DNA from: Arthrobacter sp. B1805
GTDB taxonomy: Bacteria; Actinomycetota; Actinomycetes; Actinomycetales; Micrococcaceae
Reading direction: 5' to 3'
Length of the DNA: 64,000 nucleotides
NCBI RefSeq assembly: GCF_002929745.1
Contig: NZ_PJIQ01000001.1
Span: 422,850 to 486,849 of the forward strand
The position numbers were made by a program, and so were the translations under genes. Position 1 is the first letter of the stretch. Every line of letters starts with the position of its first letter. Under the pieces are notes generated by a model. The model worked only from the letters and a program-made list of their open reading frames with translations. It ran no database searches and had not been told where the DNA came from. Below, piece after piece: positions 52,459 through 60,915 of the stretch.

Positions 52459-54186
52459 GTGAAGCAGGACGTCACGCAGGACGCGACAGGCAGGGACTGT
52501 GCGCAGGGCACCAAGCCCGACGTCGTCCTGCCCTCCCTCGGGTTCCTCGGGACCCTCCGCTGGGCATGGACGCAGCTCACCAGCATGCGCACGGCCCTGT
52601 TCCTCCTCCTCCTCCTCGCCGTCGCGGCTGTTCCCGGATCGTTGTTCCCGCAGCGGCCGGCGAATCCTGCCGTCGTCACCCAGTACATCCAGGACAATCC
52701 GGAGAGCGGGCCGGTCCTCGACTGGTTCCAGCTGTTCGACGTCTACTCGTCGGTCTGGTTCTCCGCGATCTACCTCCTGCTCTTCATCTCGCTCATCGGC
52801 TGCGTGGTACCCCGTGCGGCCGCGCACTTCCGGGCCGTGCGCTCCAAGCCCCCGCGCACGCCCAAGCGCCTGTCGCGCCTGCCCGTCTACGGCACCCTGG
52901 AGGTGTCCGCGGCCCGCGCGCGCGACGCCGGACTCACGCCGTCGTCGGCCGCGGAACAGGCTGCCGCGGTGCTGCGCAAGCGCGGGTATCGGGTCGATGT
53001 CCGCGACGCAGGGACGGACCGTCCATCGGTGGGCGCCGAGCGCGGTCTCGCCAAGGAGTTCGGCAACCTGGTCTTCCACACTTCGCTGATCGGAGTCCTC
53101 GTCTCGGTCGCGGTCGGTGGGCTCTTCGGCTACAACGGCCAGAAGGTGGTCGTCGAGGGCGAGAGTTTCGTCAACACTTTGATCGGTTACGACAGCTTCA
53201 ACCCGGGGTCGAACTTCACCGACGACCAGCTCGATCCCTACTCGATCCGCCTGGACTCCTTCGACGTCCGCTTCGACCGGGAGCAGGAGAGCCACTACGG
53301 CCAGCCGCTCGACTTCACCGCGAACATCACCACGCAGGACGGCCCCGGCGAGGACGAGGAGCAGCAGGTCCTCAAGGTCAACGCACCGCTCACGATCGGC
53401 GGGACCAACGTGTACCTCGTCGGGAACGGCTACGCACCGGTCGTGACCGTGCGCGACGGCGAAGGCAACATCGCCTCACAGGGACCGGTCGTATCGGTGC
53501 CGTCCGACGGCCTCTACACCTCGCTGATCGTGATCAAGGCTCCCGACGCCAAGCCCGAGCAGCTCGGCTTCGTCGGGTTCTTCCTGCCCACCGCGTTCGT
53601 GGACGAGCAGGGCGTTTCCTTTTCCCGGGACCCCGATCCCTTCAACCCCCAGCTCAACCTGAACTCCTACTACGGCGACCTCGGACTCGACGACGGAACA
53701 CCCGAGAACGTCTACGTGCTGGACACGGAGAACCTCACGGAGCTCAACAGCAGGAACAACGACGACGGCGGCATCGTGCTCGGTGTCGGCCAGACCTACG
53801 ACCTGCCCGAGGGCAAGGGCTCGATCACCTTCGACGGACTCAAGCGGTACGCCGCCCTCGACATCCACCACGATCCGGGCGAGCTGGGCGCCCTCGTGTT
53901 CTCGACGCTCGCGCTGCTCGGCCTCTCCGCGTCCCTGTTCATCGGCCGCCGCAGGCTATGGGTGAGGACGGGCGAGCATCCGGACGGGCGGATCATGGTC
54001 GAGTACGCGCTGCTGGCGCGGGGCGAGGACCACCGGCTCCCGGCGGAGGGCGACGCCGTCGCGAAGCTGCTGGCCGACCGATGGTTGGTGCCGAGCGGCA
54101 CGCCGGAGGAAAATAGTACGCAGGACGCCGCCGCATCCACTGCGGTCGGCACGGGGCAGTCGCACCACAACGCAAAGGACACCTGA
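52459..54186 (+). CDS. resB: Cytochrome c biogenesis protein ResB
   Basis: A 575-residue System II haem-delivery component. Three N-terminal membrane segments (TALFLLLLLAVAAVPGSLFP, SSVWFSAIYLLLFISLIGCVV, LVFHTSLIGVLVSVAVGGLFG), a large extracytoplasmic domain, and one C-terminal segment (GALVFSTLALLGLSASLFIG). RPANPAVV and PRAAAHFRAVRS are family features. The GTG at 52459 is the first start in frame after the ccdA stop. Its stop overlaps the ccsB start (TGATG). Confidence 0.93.
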   Translation: MKQDVTQDATGRDCAQGTKPDVVLPSLGFLGTLRWAWTQLTSMRTALFLLLLLAVAAVPGSLFPQRPANPAVVTQYIQDNPESGPVLDWFQLFDVYSSVWFSAIYLLLFISLIGCVVPRAAAHFRAVRSKPPRTPKRLSRLPVYGTLEVSAARARDAGLTPSSAAEQAAAVLRKRGYRVDVRDAGTDRPSVGAERGLAKEFGNLVFHTSLIGVLVSVAVGGLFGYNGQKVVVEGESFVNTLIGYDSFNPGSNFTDDQLDPYSIRLDSFDVRFDREQESHYGQPLDFTANITTQDGPGEDEEQQVLKVNAPLTIGGTNVYLVGNGYAPVVTVRDGEGNIASQGPVVSVPSDGLYTSLIVIKAPDAKPEQLGFVGFFLPTAFVDEQGVSFSRDPDPFNPQLNLNSYYGDLGLDDGTPENVYVLDTENLTELNSRNNDDGGIVLGVGQTYDLPEGKGSITFDGLKRYAALDIHHDPGELGALVFSTLALLGLSASLFIGRRRLWVRTGEHPDGRIMVEYALLARGEDHRLPAEGDAVAKLLADRWLVPSGTPEENSTQDAAASTAVGTGQSHHNAKDT

Positions 54187-55214
54187 TGCCACAACCAGTC
54201 AATGCCGAGCTCGGGCAGCTCAGTGAGCTCTTCATGCTCCTGGCTTCCATCGCCTATGTGGTGGCGCTCATCTTCTTCGTGCTCGACCTCGTGAAGTCGA
54301 GTGCGACCATCGGTACCCTCGAGGCGCGGCTCGCCGGCGAGAAGGCGGCTCCGGTGCTCGCCGGCGTCGGCGGTCGCGGATCCGGTCCGACGGCGGAGTC
54401 CGTGCCGACGCGTGCCGAGACGGCCGACGACTCGATGGACTACGGCAGGGGCCCGCGGCGTGGGACGGCACGCGTGGCTGTCTCCCTGACGGTGCTTGCC
54501 GCCGTGATCCACGGTGCCGCCGTCGTCACACGCGGTGTCGCCGCACACCGCGTGCCCTGGGGCAACATGTACGAGTTCTGCACGACCGGCGCCTTCCTCG
54601 TTGCCGCGATCTTCCTGATCACCCTCACACGGAAGGATCTGCGCTTCGTGGGATCCTTCGTCGTGGGACTCGTGGTCATCATGCTGTGTGCGGCGACCGT
54701 CGGGTTCCCCACTCCCGTCGCCCGCCTCATCCCCGCGCTCCAGAGCTACTGGCTGATCGTGCACGTCTCCATCGCGGTCGCCTCCTCGGCCCTGTTCACC
54801 ATCACGTTCGCCATGTCCGTGCTGCAACTCCTGCAGACCTCCCGTGAGGCCAAGCTCATGGCAGGCAAGCCCGACAGGGCGAGGTTCCTCCGCCTCGTGC
54901 CCTCGGCACTGAGCCTCGAGAACCTGTCCTACCGCCTCAACGCCGTCGCATTCGTGGGCTGGACCTTCACGCTCATGGCGGGTGCCATCTGGGCCGAGCA
55001 GGCATGGGGCCGCTACTGGGGCTGGGACACCAAGGAGGTCTGGACCTTCGTCATCTGGACCGTCTACGCCGGCTATCTCCACGCCCGCGCCACGCGCGGC
55101 TGGACGGGCACCCGGGCTGCCTGGCTCTCGATCGTCGGGTACCTCTGCATCGTGTTCAACTTCACGATCGTCAACATCTACTTCTCGGGCCTGCACAGCT
55201 ACTCCGGCGTGTAG
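54186..55214 (+). CDS. ccsB: Cytochrome c synthase subunit CcsB/ResC (CcsA family)
   Basis: A 342-residue membrane protein with about eight segments that binds haem and, with ResB, attaches it to apocytochrome c. The tryptophan-rich WWD-type motif is WGRYWGWDTKEVWTFVIW; conserved His ligands appear in HRVPWGNMYEF, LIVHVSIAVAS and YAGYLHARATRGW. The middle loop (residues 45-80) is a hydrophilic insertion. ATG 54186, coupled to resB. Confidence 0.94.
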   Translation: MPQPVNAELGQLSELFMLLASIAYVVALIFFVLDLVKSSATIGTLEARLAGEKAAPVLAGVGGRGSGPTAESVPTRAETADDSMDYGRGPRRGTARVAVSLTVLAAVIHGAAVVTRGVAAHRVPWGNMYEFCTTGAFLVAAIFLITLTRKDLRFVGSFVVGLVVIMLCAATVGFPTPVARLIPALQSYWLIVHVSIAVASSALFTITFAMSVLQLLQTSREAKLMAGKPDRARFLRLVPSALSLENLSYRLNAVAFVGWTFTLMAGAIWAEQAWGRYWGWDTKEVWTFVIWTVYAGYLHARATRGWTGTRAAWLSIVGYLCIVFNFTIVNIYFSGLHSYSGV

Positions 55215-55260
55215 CAGGCGGGTGGCGCGGCGCACCGGCGGCACGTCCGCCTGTGCGCCG

Positions 55261-55440
55261 CGCTGTCATATCCAGGACCTGCACCTCAGGGCCGTCTGCG
55301 CTGTCGTACCGAGGACCTGCACCTCAAGGCTGCGAGCGCTGTCCCATCGACGACGCCCCGTGCGAGCCGCCGCATCGAGGACCGGCACCTCAAGGCTGCG
55401 AGCGCTGTCCCATCGACGACCAGCACCTCAGGGCCGGTGT
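55261..55440. repeat. Four imperfect tandem repeats of about 38 bases
   Basis: Units begin CGCTGTC at 55261, 55299, 55337 and 55403. Units 1 and 2 are 38 bases; unit 3 is 66 because of a 28-base internal addition. Each has a CACCTCA block, which on - reads TGA. The stop of the minus-strand PLDc_N gene (55428-55430) is that block in unit 4; the other units lie beyond the gene. They share CGAGGACCGG with the 49-base repeats at 9821. Confidence 0.9.
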
Positions 55441-55868
55441 GCGCCTGCGGATCCCGAACCGGCGTCGTCGTTGCCGTCGTGCTCGTCGCCCTTGGCGGGC
55501 TTGTCCTTGTCGTCCTCGCGCGCCTTGGCCTCCCGATCCTTCTGCTGCTGTTCGCGGCGCCGCCTCTCCTGCTCGCGGGCCTGCTGCCGGCGCTGGGTCT
55601 CCAGGTTCTGGAGGAAGGCGGGATCATCGTCAGGAGCAGTCGGAGTGCGTGGCGCCGGGCGGCGAGGCCCGGAGGGACCCTGCGAGCGCGGCCTGCCGAA
55701 GAGGAACCACATCCCCGCGCCGATGAGCGGCAGGATCAGGATGGTGACGAACCAGGCGGTCTTCGAGATGCTCCGTACCTCATGTTTTCGGCTCATGACG
55801 CAGTCGATCAGTGCGTAGATGACGACGGCGACCCCGAGGATCGCGGCGAAGAGCAGGAGGCGGGGCAT
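55428..55868 (-). CDS. PLDc_N-domain membrane protein with charged tail
   Basis: A 146-residue protein. Two membrane helices, LLLFAAILGVAVVIYALIDCV and TAWFVTILILPLIGAGMWFLFG, form the phospholipase-D N-terminal-like (PLDc_N) module. The remaining 75 residues are a charged, probably coiled tail (QRRQQAREQERRRREQQQ, then KDREAKAREDDKDKPAKGDE). Function unknown. ATG 55868. The last residues are encoded in a tandem repeat unit. Confidence 0.82.
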   Translation of the reverse strand: MPRLLLFAAILGVAVVIYALIDCVMSRKHEVRSISKTAWFVTILILPLIGAGMWFLFGRPRSQGPSGPRRPAPRTPTAPDDDPAFLQNLETQRRQQAREQERRRREQQQKDREAKAREDDKDKPAKGDEHDGNDDAGSGSAGAHRP

Positions 55869-55898
55869 GCGCCAATTGTAGGCGAGTAAACTTGGAGC

Positions 55899-56204
55899 GT
55901 GGCCTTCCTCAAATTCACCGCCCTGCGCCTGGTGCTGATCGTCGTCTTCTACGTGGCGTGCGTGCTGCTGGGACTGGGGATCTTCCTGTCCGCCGTGGTG
56001 GCCGCCATCCTGGCCTGGTGCGTGACCTACCTCTTCTTCCGGGAACTCCGTGACTCCGCCGCGGCCTCGCTGCAACGCCGCTTCACGCCTGGCGCTCCGC
56101 CCGTGCGGACCGCGGTCGAGCTCGACGACGCCGCTGCCGAGGACGCGCTGGACCCCAACACCCCGGTGAACTCCGACCGCAAGCCGCGAGGCAACGCCGC
56201 CTGA
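55899..56204 (+). CDS. DUF4229 family small membrane protein
   Basis: A 101-residue protein with two membrane helices (LRLVLIVVFYVACVLLGLGIFL and AVVAAILAWCVTYLFF) followed by the family motif RELRDSAAASLQRR and an acidic tail. The DUF4229 family lies beside the menaquinone genes in many actinobacteria; function unknown. GTG 55899, 30 bases divergent from the PLDc_N gene. Confidence 0.85.
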   Translation: MAFLKFTALRLVLIVVFYVACVLLGLGIFLSAVVAAILAWCVTYLFFRELRDSAAASLQRRFTPGAPPVRTAVELDDAAAEDALDPNTPVNSDRKPRGNAA

Positions 56205-56207
56205 TCC

Positions 56208-56238
56208 GCCTGCCGGTCCACCTGCCCGCCCGGCAGGC
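56208..56238. terminator. Hairpin between DUF4229 and menA
   Basis: Nine-bp stem GCCTGCCGG/CCGGCAGGC, arms 56208-56216 and 56230-56238, 13-base loop, between convergent genes. Confidence 0.5.
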
Positions 56239-56243
56239 AGGAG

Positions 56244-57128
56244 CTACGCGAGCACGGTGGTGATCACGATCCCCGCCGCGAAGAGAACACTGAACGCGAG
56301 ATTGATCAGGCCCGTCTGCTTGAGGACCGGGATGAGGCTCTTGCGCTTCTTGCCCTTGAGCATGAGCCAGCTCGGCATCAGGCAGGCAGGGATGAGCAGC
56401 AGCACGAGCAGGACCCAAGGGTAGTCGTAGCTCAGGAACAGGGGCAGCAGCAGGGCCGCGGCGAGCATCATCACGTAGCTGACGCGGGCAGCGGTGTCGC
56501 CGAGCCTCACCGCCAGGGTCTTCTTGCCCACTGCGCTGTCCGTCGGGATGTCGCGCACGTTGTTCGCCATCAGCAGGGCCATGGCGATCAGGCCCGTACA
56601 CACCGCGCCGACCCACGCAGGGCCACTGAGCCGGTCCGCCTGCGTGAAGGTCGTTCCCAAGGTCGCCACCAGTCCGAAGAACACGAACACGAAGATGTCG
56701 CCGAGGCCCAGGTAGCCGTACGGGTTCTTCCCCCCGGTGTAGCCCCATGCAGCCGCGATGGAACCTACTCCGACTAGGAGCAGTATCCAGGCCTGGGACA
56801 GGATGATCAGGGCCAGACCGGCGAGCATCGCGAGGCCGAAGCAGATGAAGGCCGCGAGCTTGACGTGCTGCGGCCGCGCGACCCCCGAGCCGGTGAGGCG
56901 AAGCGGTCCCACGCGTTCGTCGTCCGTTCCCCGGATGCCGTCCGAGTAGTCGTTGGCGTAGTTCACGCCGACCTGCAGCAGCACGGAGACCACCGCCGCG
57001 AGCACGGCGTTGAGCGGCTTGAACGATCCGAGGCCGAAGGCAGCGGCGCTTCCGATGATCACGGGAGCGAAGGCCATCGGAAGGGTACGCGGACGGGCCC
57101 CTTCGAGCCATTGAGCGGCAGTCGCCAC
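56244..57128 (-). CDS. menA: 1,4-dihydroxy-2-naphthoate polyprenyltransferase
   Basis: A 294-residue UbiA-family membrane enzyme that prenylates DHNA to demethylmenaquinone. The Asp-rich site is NYANDYSDGIRGTDDERVG. About eight to nine membrane segments follow. GTG 57128 has AGGAGG eight bases upstream; the longer frame to 57188 lacks this and would overlap menE. It follows menE on the same strand with 52 bases between. Confidence 0.95.
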   Translation of the reverse strand: MATAAQWLEGARPRTLPMAFAPVIIGSAAAFGLGSFKPLNAVLAAVVSVLLQVGVNYANDYSDGIRGTDDERVGPLRLTGSGVARPQHVKLAAFICFGLAMLAGLALIILSQAWILLLVGVGSIAAAWGYTGGKNPYGYLGLGDIFVFVFFGLVATLGTTFTQADRLSGPAWVGAVCTGLIAMALLMANNVRDIPTDSAVGKKTLAVRLGDTAARVSYVMMLAAALLLPLFLSYDYPWVLLVLLLIPACLMPSWLMLKGKKRKSLIPVLKQTGLINLAFSVLFAAGIVITTVLA

Positions 57129-57180
57129 AGGTGTGTCCTCCTGGTCGGGTCGGTCGTGCGTCGGGTGTCCGGGAGCCGGC

Positions 57181-58311
57181 TCAGGCACGTTCGAGGAGTG
57201 AGTGGATGGTGCGGCGGTCGGGCTTGCCGCCGGGCAGGAGCGGAAAGGCGTCCAGGGTCACGATCGCCTTGGGGACGGCGTGTGCCCCCAGTTCCACGTG
57301 CACGGCCTGGCGGATGACCTCGGCGTCGACGTCGCCCACCACGGCTGCGGCCACGGACATGCCCCACTCCTCGCTCCGGATGCCGAGCACCATGGCCTGC
57401 TCCACGCCGGGCAGGTTCTGGATCACGTCGGACACCTTCGTGGCGGAGACCTTCAGGGCACCCGTGATGATGACGTCGTCGAGCCGCCCGTGCACGGTGA
57501 CCGACCCGTCGAGCGCCACGTCCCCGGCGTCGTCGGTCATGAACCACCGCCGGCCGGAGTTGAAGACGAACCTATCCTCCGTGAGCGCGGGCGCGTTGAG
57601 GTACCCGTCTGCAAGGACCGCACCACCGATGCGCAGGCGCCCCTCCACGGAGCGGAGTTCGACGCCGTCGAGCGGGGTGCCGTCGTACACGCAACCGCCG
57701 CAGGTCTCGCTCATGCCGTAGGTCTCGACGACCTTGAGGTCGTGGCTGCGAGCGAGCGACCGCAGCGCTGCTCCGGCCGGCGCACCGCCCAGCAGGATCG
57801 CGTCGAACCGCCGCAGTACCCGGAGTGTCTCGGGGGACGGATCAGCCAGCAGGCGGTGGAGCTGTGTCGGAACCAGCGAGGTGAAGCGCACGCGGTCCGT
57901 CAGCTCCGCCGCGGCGTCGGTGAACGCCTGCGGCGTGAAACCCGCGGAGGTGTCCATGACCCACGGCTGCGTGCCGGCGAACAGCGACCGGACCAGCACC
58001 TGGAATCCCGCGACGTAGTGCACCGGGAGGGTGAGGAGCCACTGGCCCTCGGCTTTCAGCGCGAAGGCCGTGCCCATCGCCGAGGCCGCGAGGGCGTCGA
58101 CGCTGAGCATCGTCTGCTTCGGGGTTCCCGTCGACCCGGAGGTGCTGATCACCGCGGCGATCTCGTCATTGGGCAGCACCCCCTCGAACGCCTGGTCCGG
58201 CAGGGCATGGGGCGCGACGGCGGGACCCTCGCCGGCGAGGGCGGCTGCGAGGGGCTTGAGCAGCCCGAGGGGATCGAAGCCCTCGGGGGTGTGCACGGGG
58301 AGGAGTTCCAC
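57181..58311 (-). CDS. menE: o-Succinylbenzoate-CoA ligase
   Basis: A 376-residue AMP-binding enzyme, a short MenE as usual in actinobacteria. ISTSGSTGTPKQTMLS is the phosphate loop, KVVETYGMSETCGGCVYDG the A5 motif, VHGRLDDVIITGALKVSA the hinge, and LPGGKPDRRTI carries the catalytic Lys. It activates o-succinylbenzoate for the MenB reaction. GTG 58311, 7 bases after the menB stop. Part of menB-E-A. Confidence 0.94.
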   Translation of the reverse strand: MELLPVHTPEGFDPLGLLKPLAAALAGEGPAVAPHALPDQAFEGVLPNDEIAAVISTSGSTGTPKQTMLSVDALAASAMGTAFALKAEGQWLLTLPVHYVAGFQVLVRSLFAGTQPWVMDTSAGFTPQAFTDAAAELTDRVRFTSLVPTQLHRLLADPSPETLRVLRRFDAILLGGAPAGAALRSLARSHDLKVVETYGMSETCGGCVYDGTPLDGVELRSVEGRLRIGGAVLADGYLNAPALTEDRFVFNSGRRWFMTDDAGDVALDGSVTVHGRLDDVIITGALKVSATKVSDVIQNLPGVEQAMVLGIRSEEWGMSVAAAVVGDVDAEVIRQAVHVELGAHAVPKAIVTLDAFPLLPGGKPDRRTIHSLLERA

Positions 58312-58318
58312 GCCGCTC

Positions 58319-59272
58319 CTAGAAGTAGTAGGGGAACGAGGACCAGTCCGGGGCGCGTTTCTCGAGGAACGCTTCCTTGCCTTCCACCGCCTCGTCGGTC
58401 ATGTACGCAAGGCGCGTCGCCTCGCCTGCGAAGACCTGCTGGCCGGCAAGCCCGTCGTCCGCGAGGTTGAACGCGAACTTCAGCATGCGGATGGCCTGGG
58501 GGCTCTGCCGTGCGATGTCGGCTGCGTACGCGAGTGCCGTGGCCTCCAGTTCCGCGTGGTCGACGGCCTCGTTGACAGCACCCATGTCCATCATGTCCTG
58601 CGCAGAATATTCACGCGCGAGGAAGAAGATCTCGCGGGCCTTCTTCTGGCCGATCTGCCGGGCGAGAAGGGCTGAACCGTAGCCGGCGTCGAAGCTGCCC
58701 ACGGTGGCGTCGGTCTGCTTGAACCTGCCGTGCTGGGCCGAGGCGATCGTGAGGTCTGCGACGACGTGCAGGCTATGGCCACCACCCGCCGCCCAGCCGT
58801 TGACGACGGCGATGACGACCTTCGGCATGGTCCGGATCAGGCGCTGGACCTCGAGGATGTGGAGACGCCCCGCGCGCGCCGGATCGATGGTCTCCTTCGT
58901 CTCGCCCTCGGCGTACCGGTAGCCGTCGCGGCCACGGATACGCTGGTCGCCGCCGGAGCAGAAGGAGTGGCCGCCGTCGCGCGGGCTCGGGCCGTTTCCT
59001 GTCAGGAGCACGGTCGCCACATCCGGCGTCATCCGGGCGTGGTCCAGGGCGCGGTACAGCTCGTCGACCGTGCCGGGGCGGAAGGCGTTGCGCACCTCGG
59101 GGCGATCGAAGGCGATCCGGACGGTGGGGAGGTCGCGCACCACGGTGCCGTCGGCGTCGCGCTCGACCTGGCGGTGGTACGTCATGTCCGTGAAGTCCTC
59201 GAACCCCGTCACGACCCGCCAGCGGGTCGGGTCGAAGATGTCGGATACCTTTGCCGGGAGCTCTGAAGTCAC
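58319..59272 (-). CDS. menB: 1,4-dihydroxy-2-naphthoyl-CoA synthase
   Basis: A 317-residue crotonase-family enzyme that closes o-succinylbenzoyl-CoA to DHNA-CoA. Oxyanion-hole motifs are FCSGGDQRIRGRDGY and AVNGWAAGGGHSLHVVADL; TDATVGSFDAGYGSALLARQIG carries the catalytic Asp. The end APDWSSFPYYF is typical of MenB. GTG 59272. It leads the menB-E-A operon; menD, menF and menC are not in the window. Confidence 0.95.
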   Translation of the reverse strand: MTSELPAKVSDIFDPTRWRVVTGFEDFTDMTYHRQVERDADGTVVRDLPTVRIAFDRPEVRNAFRPGTVDELYRALDHARMTPDVATVLLTGNGPSPRDGGHSFCSGGDQRIRGRDGYRYAEGETKETIDPARAGRLHILEVQRLIRTMPKVVIAVVNGWAAGGGHSLHVVADLTIASAQHGRFKQTDATVGSFDAGYGSALLARQIGQKKAREIFFLAREYSAQDMMDMGAVNEAVDHAELEATALAYAADIARQSPQAIRMLKFAFNLADDGLAGQQVFAGEATRLAYMTDEAVEGKEAFLEKRAPDWSSFPYYF

Positions 59273-59410
59273 CCGTCGAGTCTAGCCGCGCCCGCTCGTG
59301 TCCGATCCGGCCGAGGGCCAGCCCGCGTGCCCGCCTGTCCGGTCGGGGTGAGTGATTGCGGGACCGACGGGGGTGAGTGGAGGGAGGCTGCCCGCGCGGG
59401 GAGGCAGGGG

Positions 59411-60097
59411 TCATGACCTGTCCGTGCGCCACGACTCCCTCAGCGCGTCGATGCCGTCGAGCAGTAGGTCCAGTCCCACGGCGAATTCCTCGTCGTAGTC
59501 ATAGCCCGACCGCCCCAGTTCGACGACGACCTCCATCAGGTAGGGGTACAGCTCCCCGGCTTCCGCGGCCAGCCCCTGCTGCGTTGCGGCCGCGACCTGG
59601 CCGGACTCCTCCGGCGTCTCGAACGACAGTGTCTTCTGCTGCAGGGCGAAACCGTAGACGTAGGCGTCCAGGGCGGAGGTGACGTGGACGGTCGTCCTGA
59701 AGGAGAATCCGCTCTCGCGCAGGCATCCCATCATGGCGTTGTGCTGCCGTAGGTTCTGCGGTCCCGGCCGGCTGTGGGCTTCCATGAGTCCCACCGCCCA
59801 GCGGTGCCGGGTGAGTGCAGCGCGGAGTGAGACCGCGCGCTCGCGCATTGCACGCTTCCACCCGCGCAAGGCACCCGGCTCGGTCACCTCGCCCCAGACG
59901 ATGTCCACCATGCCGTCGAGCAGGTCCTCCTTGTTCGCGACGTGCTTGTACAGCGCCATCGGAACCACGCCGAGCGTCTGCGCGAGCGTGCGCATCGTGA
60001 AACCGTCGATTCCGACATCGTCGGCGAGCTCTATGCCGGCGTGCAGCACTGCCTGCCTGTTGAGGCGGCGGCGCGTAATCTCCTCCCGCTGAGCCAC
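59411..60097 (-). CDS. TetR-family regulator (TetR C-terminal type)
   Basis: A 228-residue repressor. The helix-turn-helix is DDVGIDGFTMRTLAQTLGVVPMALYKHVANKEDLLDGMVD, with the VPMALYKHV recognition helix of the TetR_C subgroup. The C-terminal domain has EFAVGLDLLLDGIDAL, as in TetR/TetR_C-like proteins. GTG 60097 follows GGAGGAGC. Divergent from the DUF4386 gene with two matching dyads between them, so it probably represses both. Confidence 0.9.
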   Translation of the reverse strand: MAQREEITRRRLNRQAVLHAGIELADDVGIDGFTMRTLAQTLGVVPMALYKHVANKEDLLDGMVDIVWGEVTEPGALRGWKRAMRERAVSLRAALTRHRWAVGLMEAHSRPGPQNLRQHNAMMGCLRESGFSFRTTVHVTSALDAYVYGFALQQKTLSFETPEESGQVAAATQQGLAAEAGELYPYLMEVVVELGRSGYDYDEEFAVGLDLLLDGIDALRESWRTDRS

Positions 60098-60134
60098 GGA
60101 TGCTCCTCCTGATGCCGACTGTCCCGTTGACAAA

Positions 60135-60149
60135 GTGTACGGGATACAC
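60135..60149. promoter_or_regulatory. TetR-type operator candidate 1
   Basis: GTGTACGGGATACAC, a 15-mer with 5-bp perfect arms, starting 3 bases after a TTGACA (60127-60132). It lies in the 104-base divergent region. Confidence 0.6.
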
Positions 60150-60166
60150 CTACCGTCGAGGCACTG

Positions 60167-60181
60167 GTGTACGCCGTACAC
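60167..60181. promoter_or_regulatory. TetR-type operator candidate 2
   Basis: GTGTAC-gcc-GTACAC, perfect 6-bp arms, with the same 15-base design as the first site. The site centres are 32 bases apart, about three helical turns, so two dimers could bind one face. Confidence 0.65.
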
Positions 60182-60201
60182 ATCGAGTTGACAGGAGCAT
60201 C

Positions 60202-60915
60202 ATGAAATCCGACGACAGGGCTGCCCGGCTGGCCGGGATCTTCTTCATCATCACGTTCGTGTCCGCTATTGCGGGCGCCCTGCTCTACGGGCCGGTGCTG
60301 ACCGACCCCGAATACGTAACCGGGCCCGGTGCGGATGTCCGGGTCCTTTTCGGCGCGGTGTGTGAGATCGTGCTGGTCATCACGAACATCGGCACCGCGA
60401 TCGTCCTTTTCCCCTTGCTTCGGCGGCACCACGAGGCTGCTGCCCTCGGCTACGTCGCCGCGCGGATCATGGAGTGCGCCCTGATCGTCGTCGGGATGCT
60501 CAGCGTGCTGGCCGTCGTGACCCTTCGCCAGGTTGCCGCATCCGACGGCGACGGGGCGTCCTACCTCCCGGTGGCCCGCGCCCTCGTCGCCCTCCACGAC
60601 TGGACGTTCCTCCTGGGTCCCGGATTCGTCGTCGGGATCGGGAACGGCCTGCTGCTCGGGTTCCTCATGTACAGGTCCGGCCTCGTGCCTCGGCGCCTGG
60701 CGCTGCTGGGCCTCATCGGCGGGCCCCTGATGTCCGTGTCCGGGGTCGCGGTGCTCTTCGGCGCGTACGAGCAGGTGTCGGTGTGGTCCGGGCTGGCGAC
60801 GCTCCCGGAGATCCTGTGGGAGGCATCGCTCGGCATCTACCTCGCGTTCGTGGGGGTCCGAGGCCGGTCTGCCGGGGACGCTTCCAGGACAGTTTCGGCC
60901 ACGCCGCTCACCTAG
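60202..60915 (+). CDS. DUF4386 family membrane protein
   Basis: A 237-residue protein with about seven membrane segments, starting RLAGIFFIITFVSAIAGALLY. ARIMECALIVVGMLSVLAV, LGPGFVVGIGNGLLLGFLMY and LIGGPLMSVSGVAVLFG are family features. Function unknown, though DUF4386 genes often sit beside TetR-type regulators. ATG 60202 follows AGGAG. Its last bases overlap the SGNH hydrolase stop on the other strand. Confidence 0.88.
   Translation: MKSDDRAARLAGIFFIITFVSAIAGALLYGPVLTDPEYVTGPGADVRVLFGAVCEIVLVITNIGTAIVLFPLLRRHHEAAALGYVAARIMECALIVVGMLSVLAVVTLRQVAASDGDGASYLPVARALVALHDWTFLLGPGFVVGIGNGLLLGFLMYRSGLVPRRLALLGLIGGPLMSVSGVAVLFGAYEQVSVWSGLATLPEILWEASLGIYLAFVGVRGRSAGDASRTVSATPLT

Noticed and set aside
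50963-53295. Two long minus-strand frames across tlpA-ccdA-resB
   Set aside because: Asp/Glu/Arg-rich shadows; the plus-strand genes show all motifs of System II proteins.
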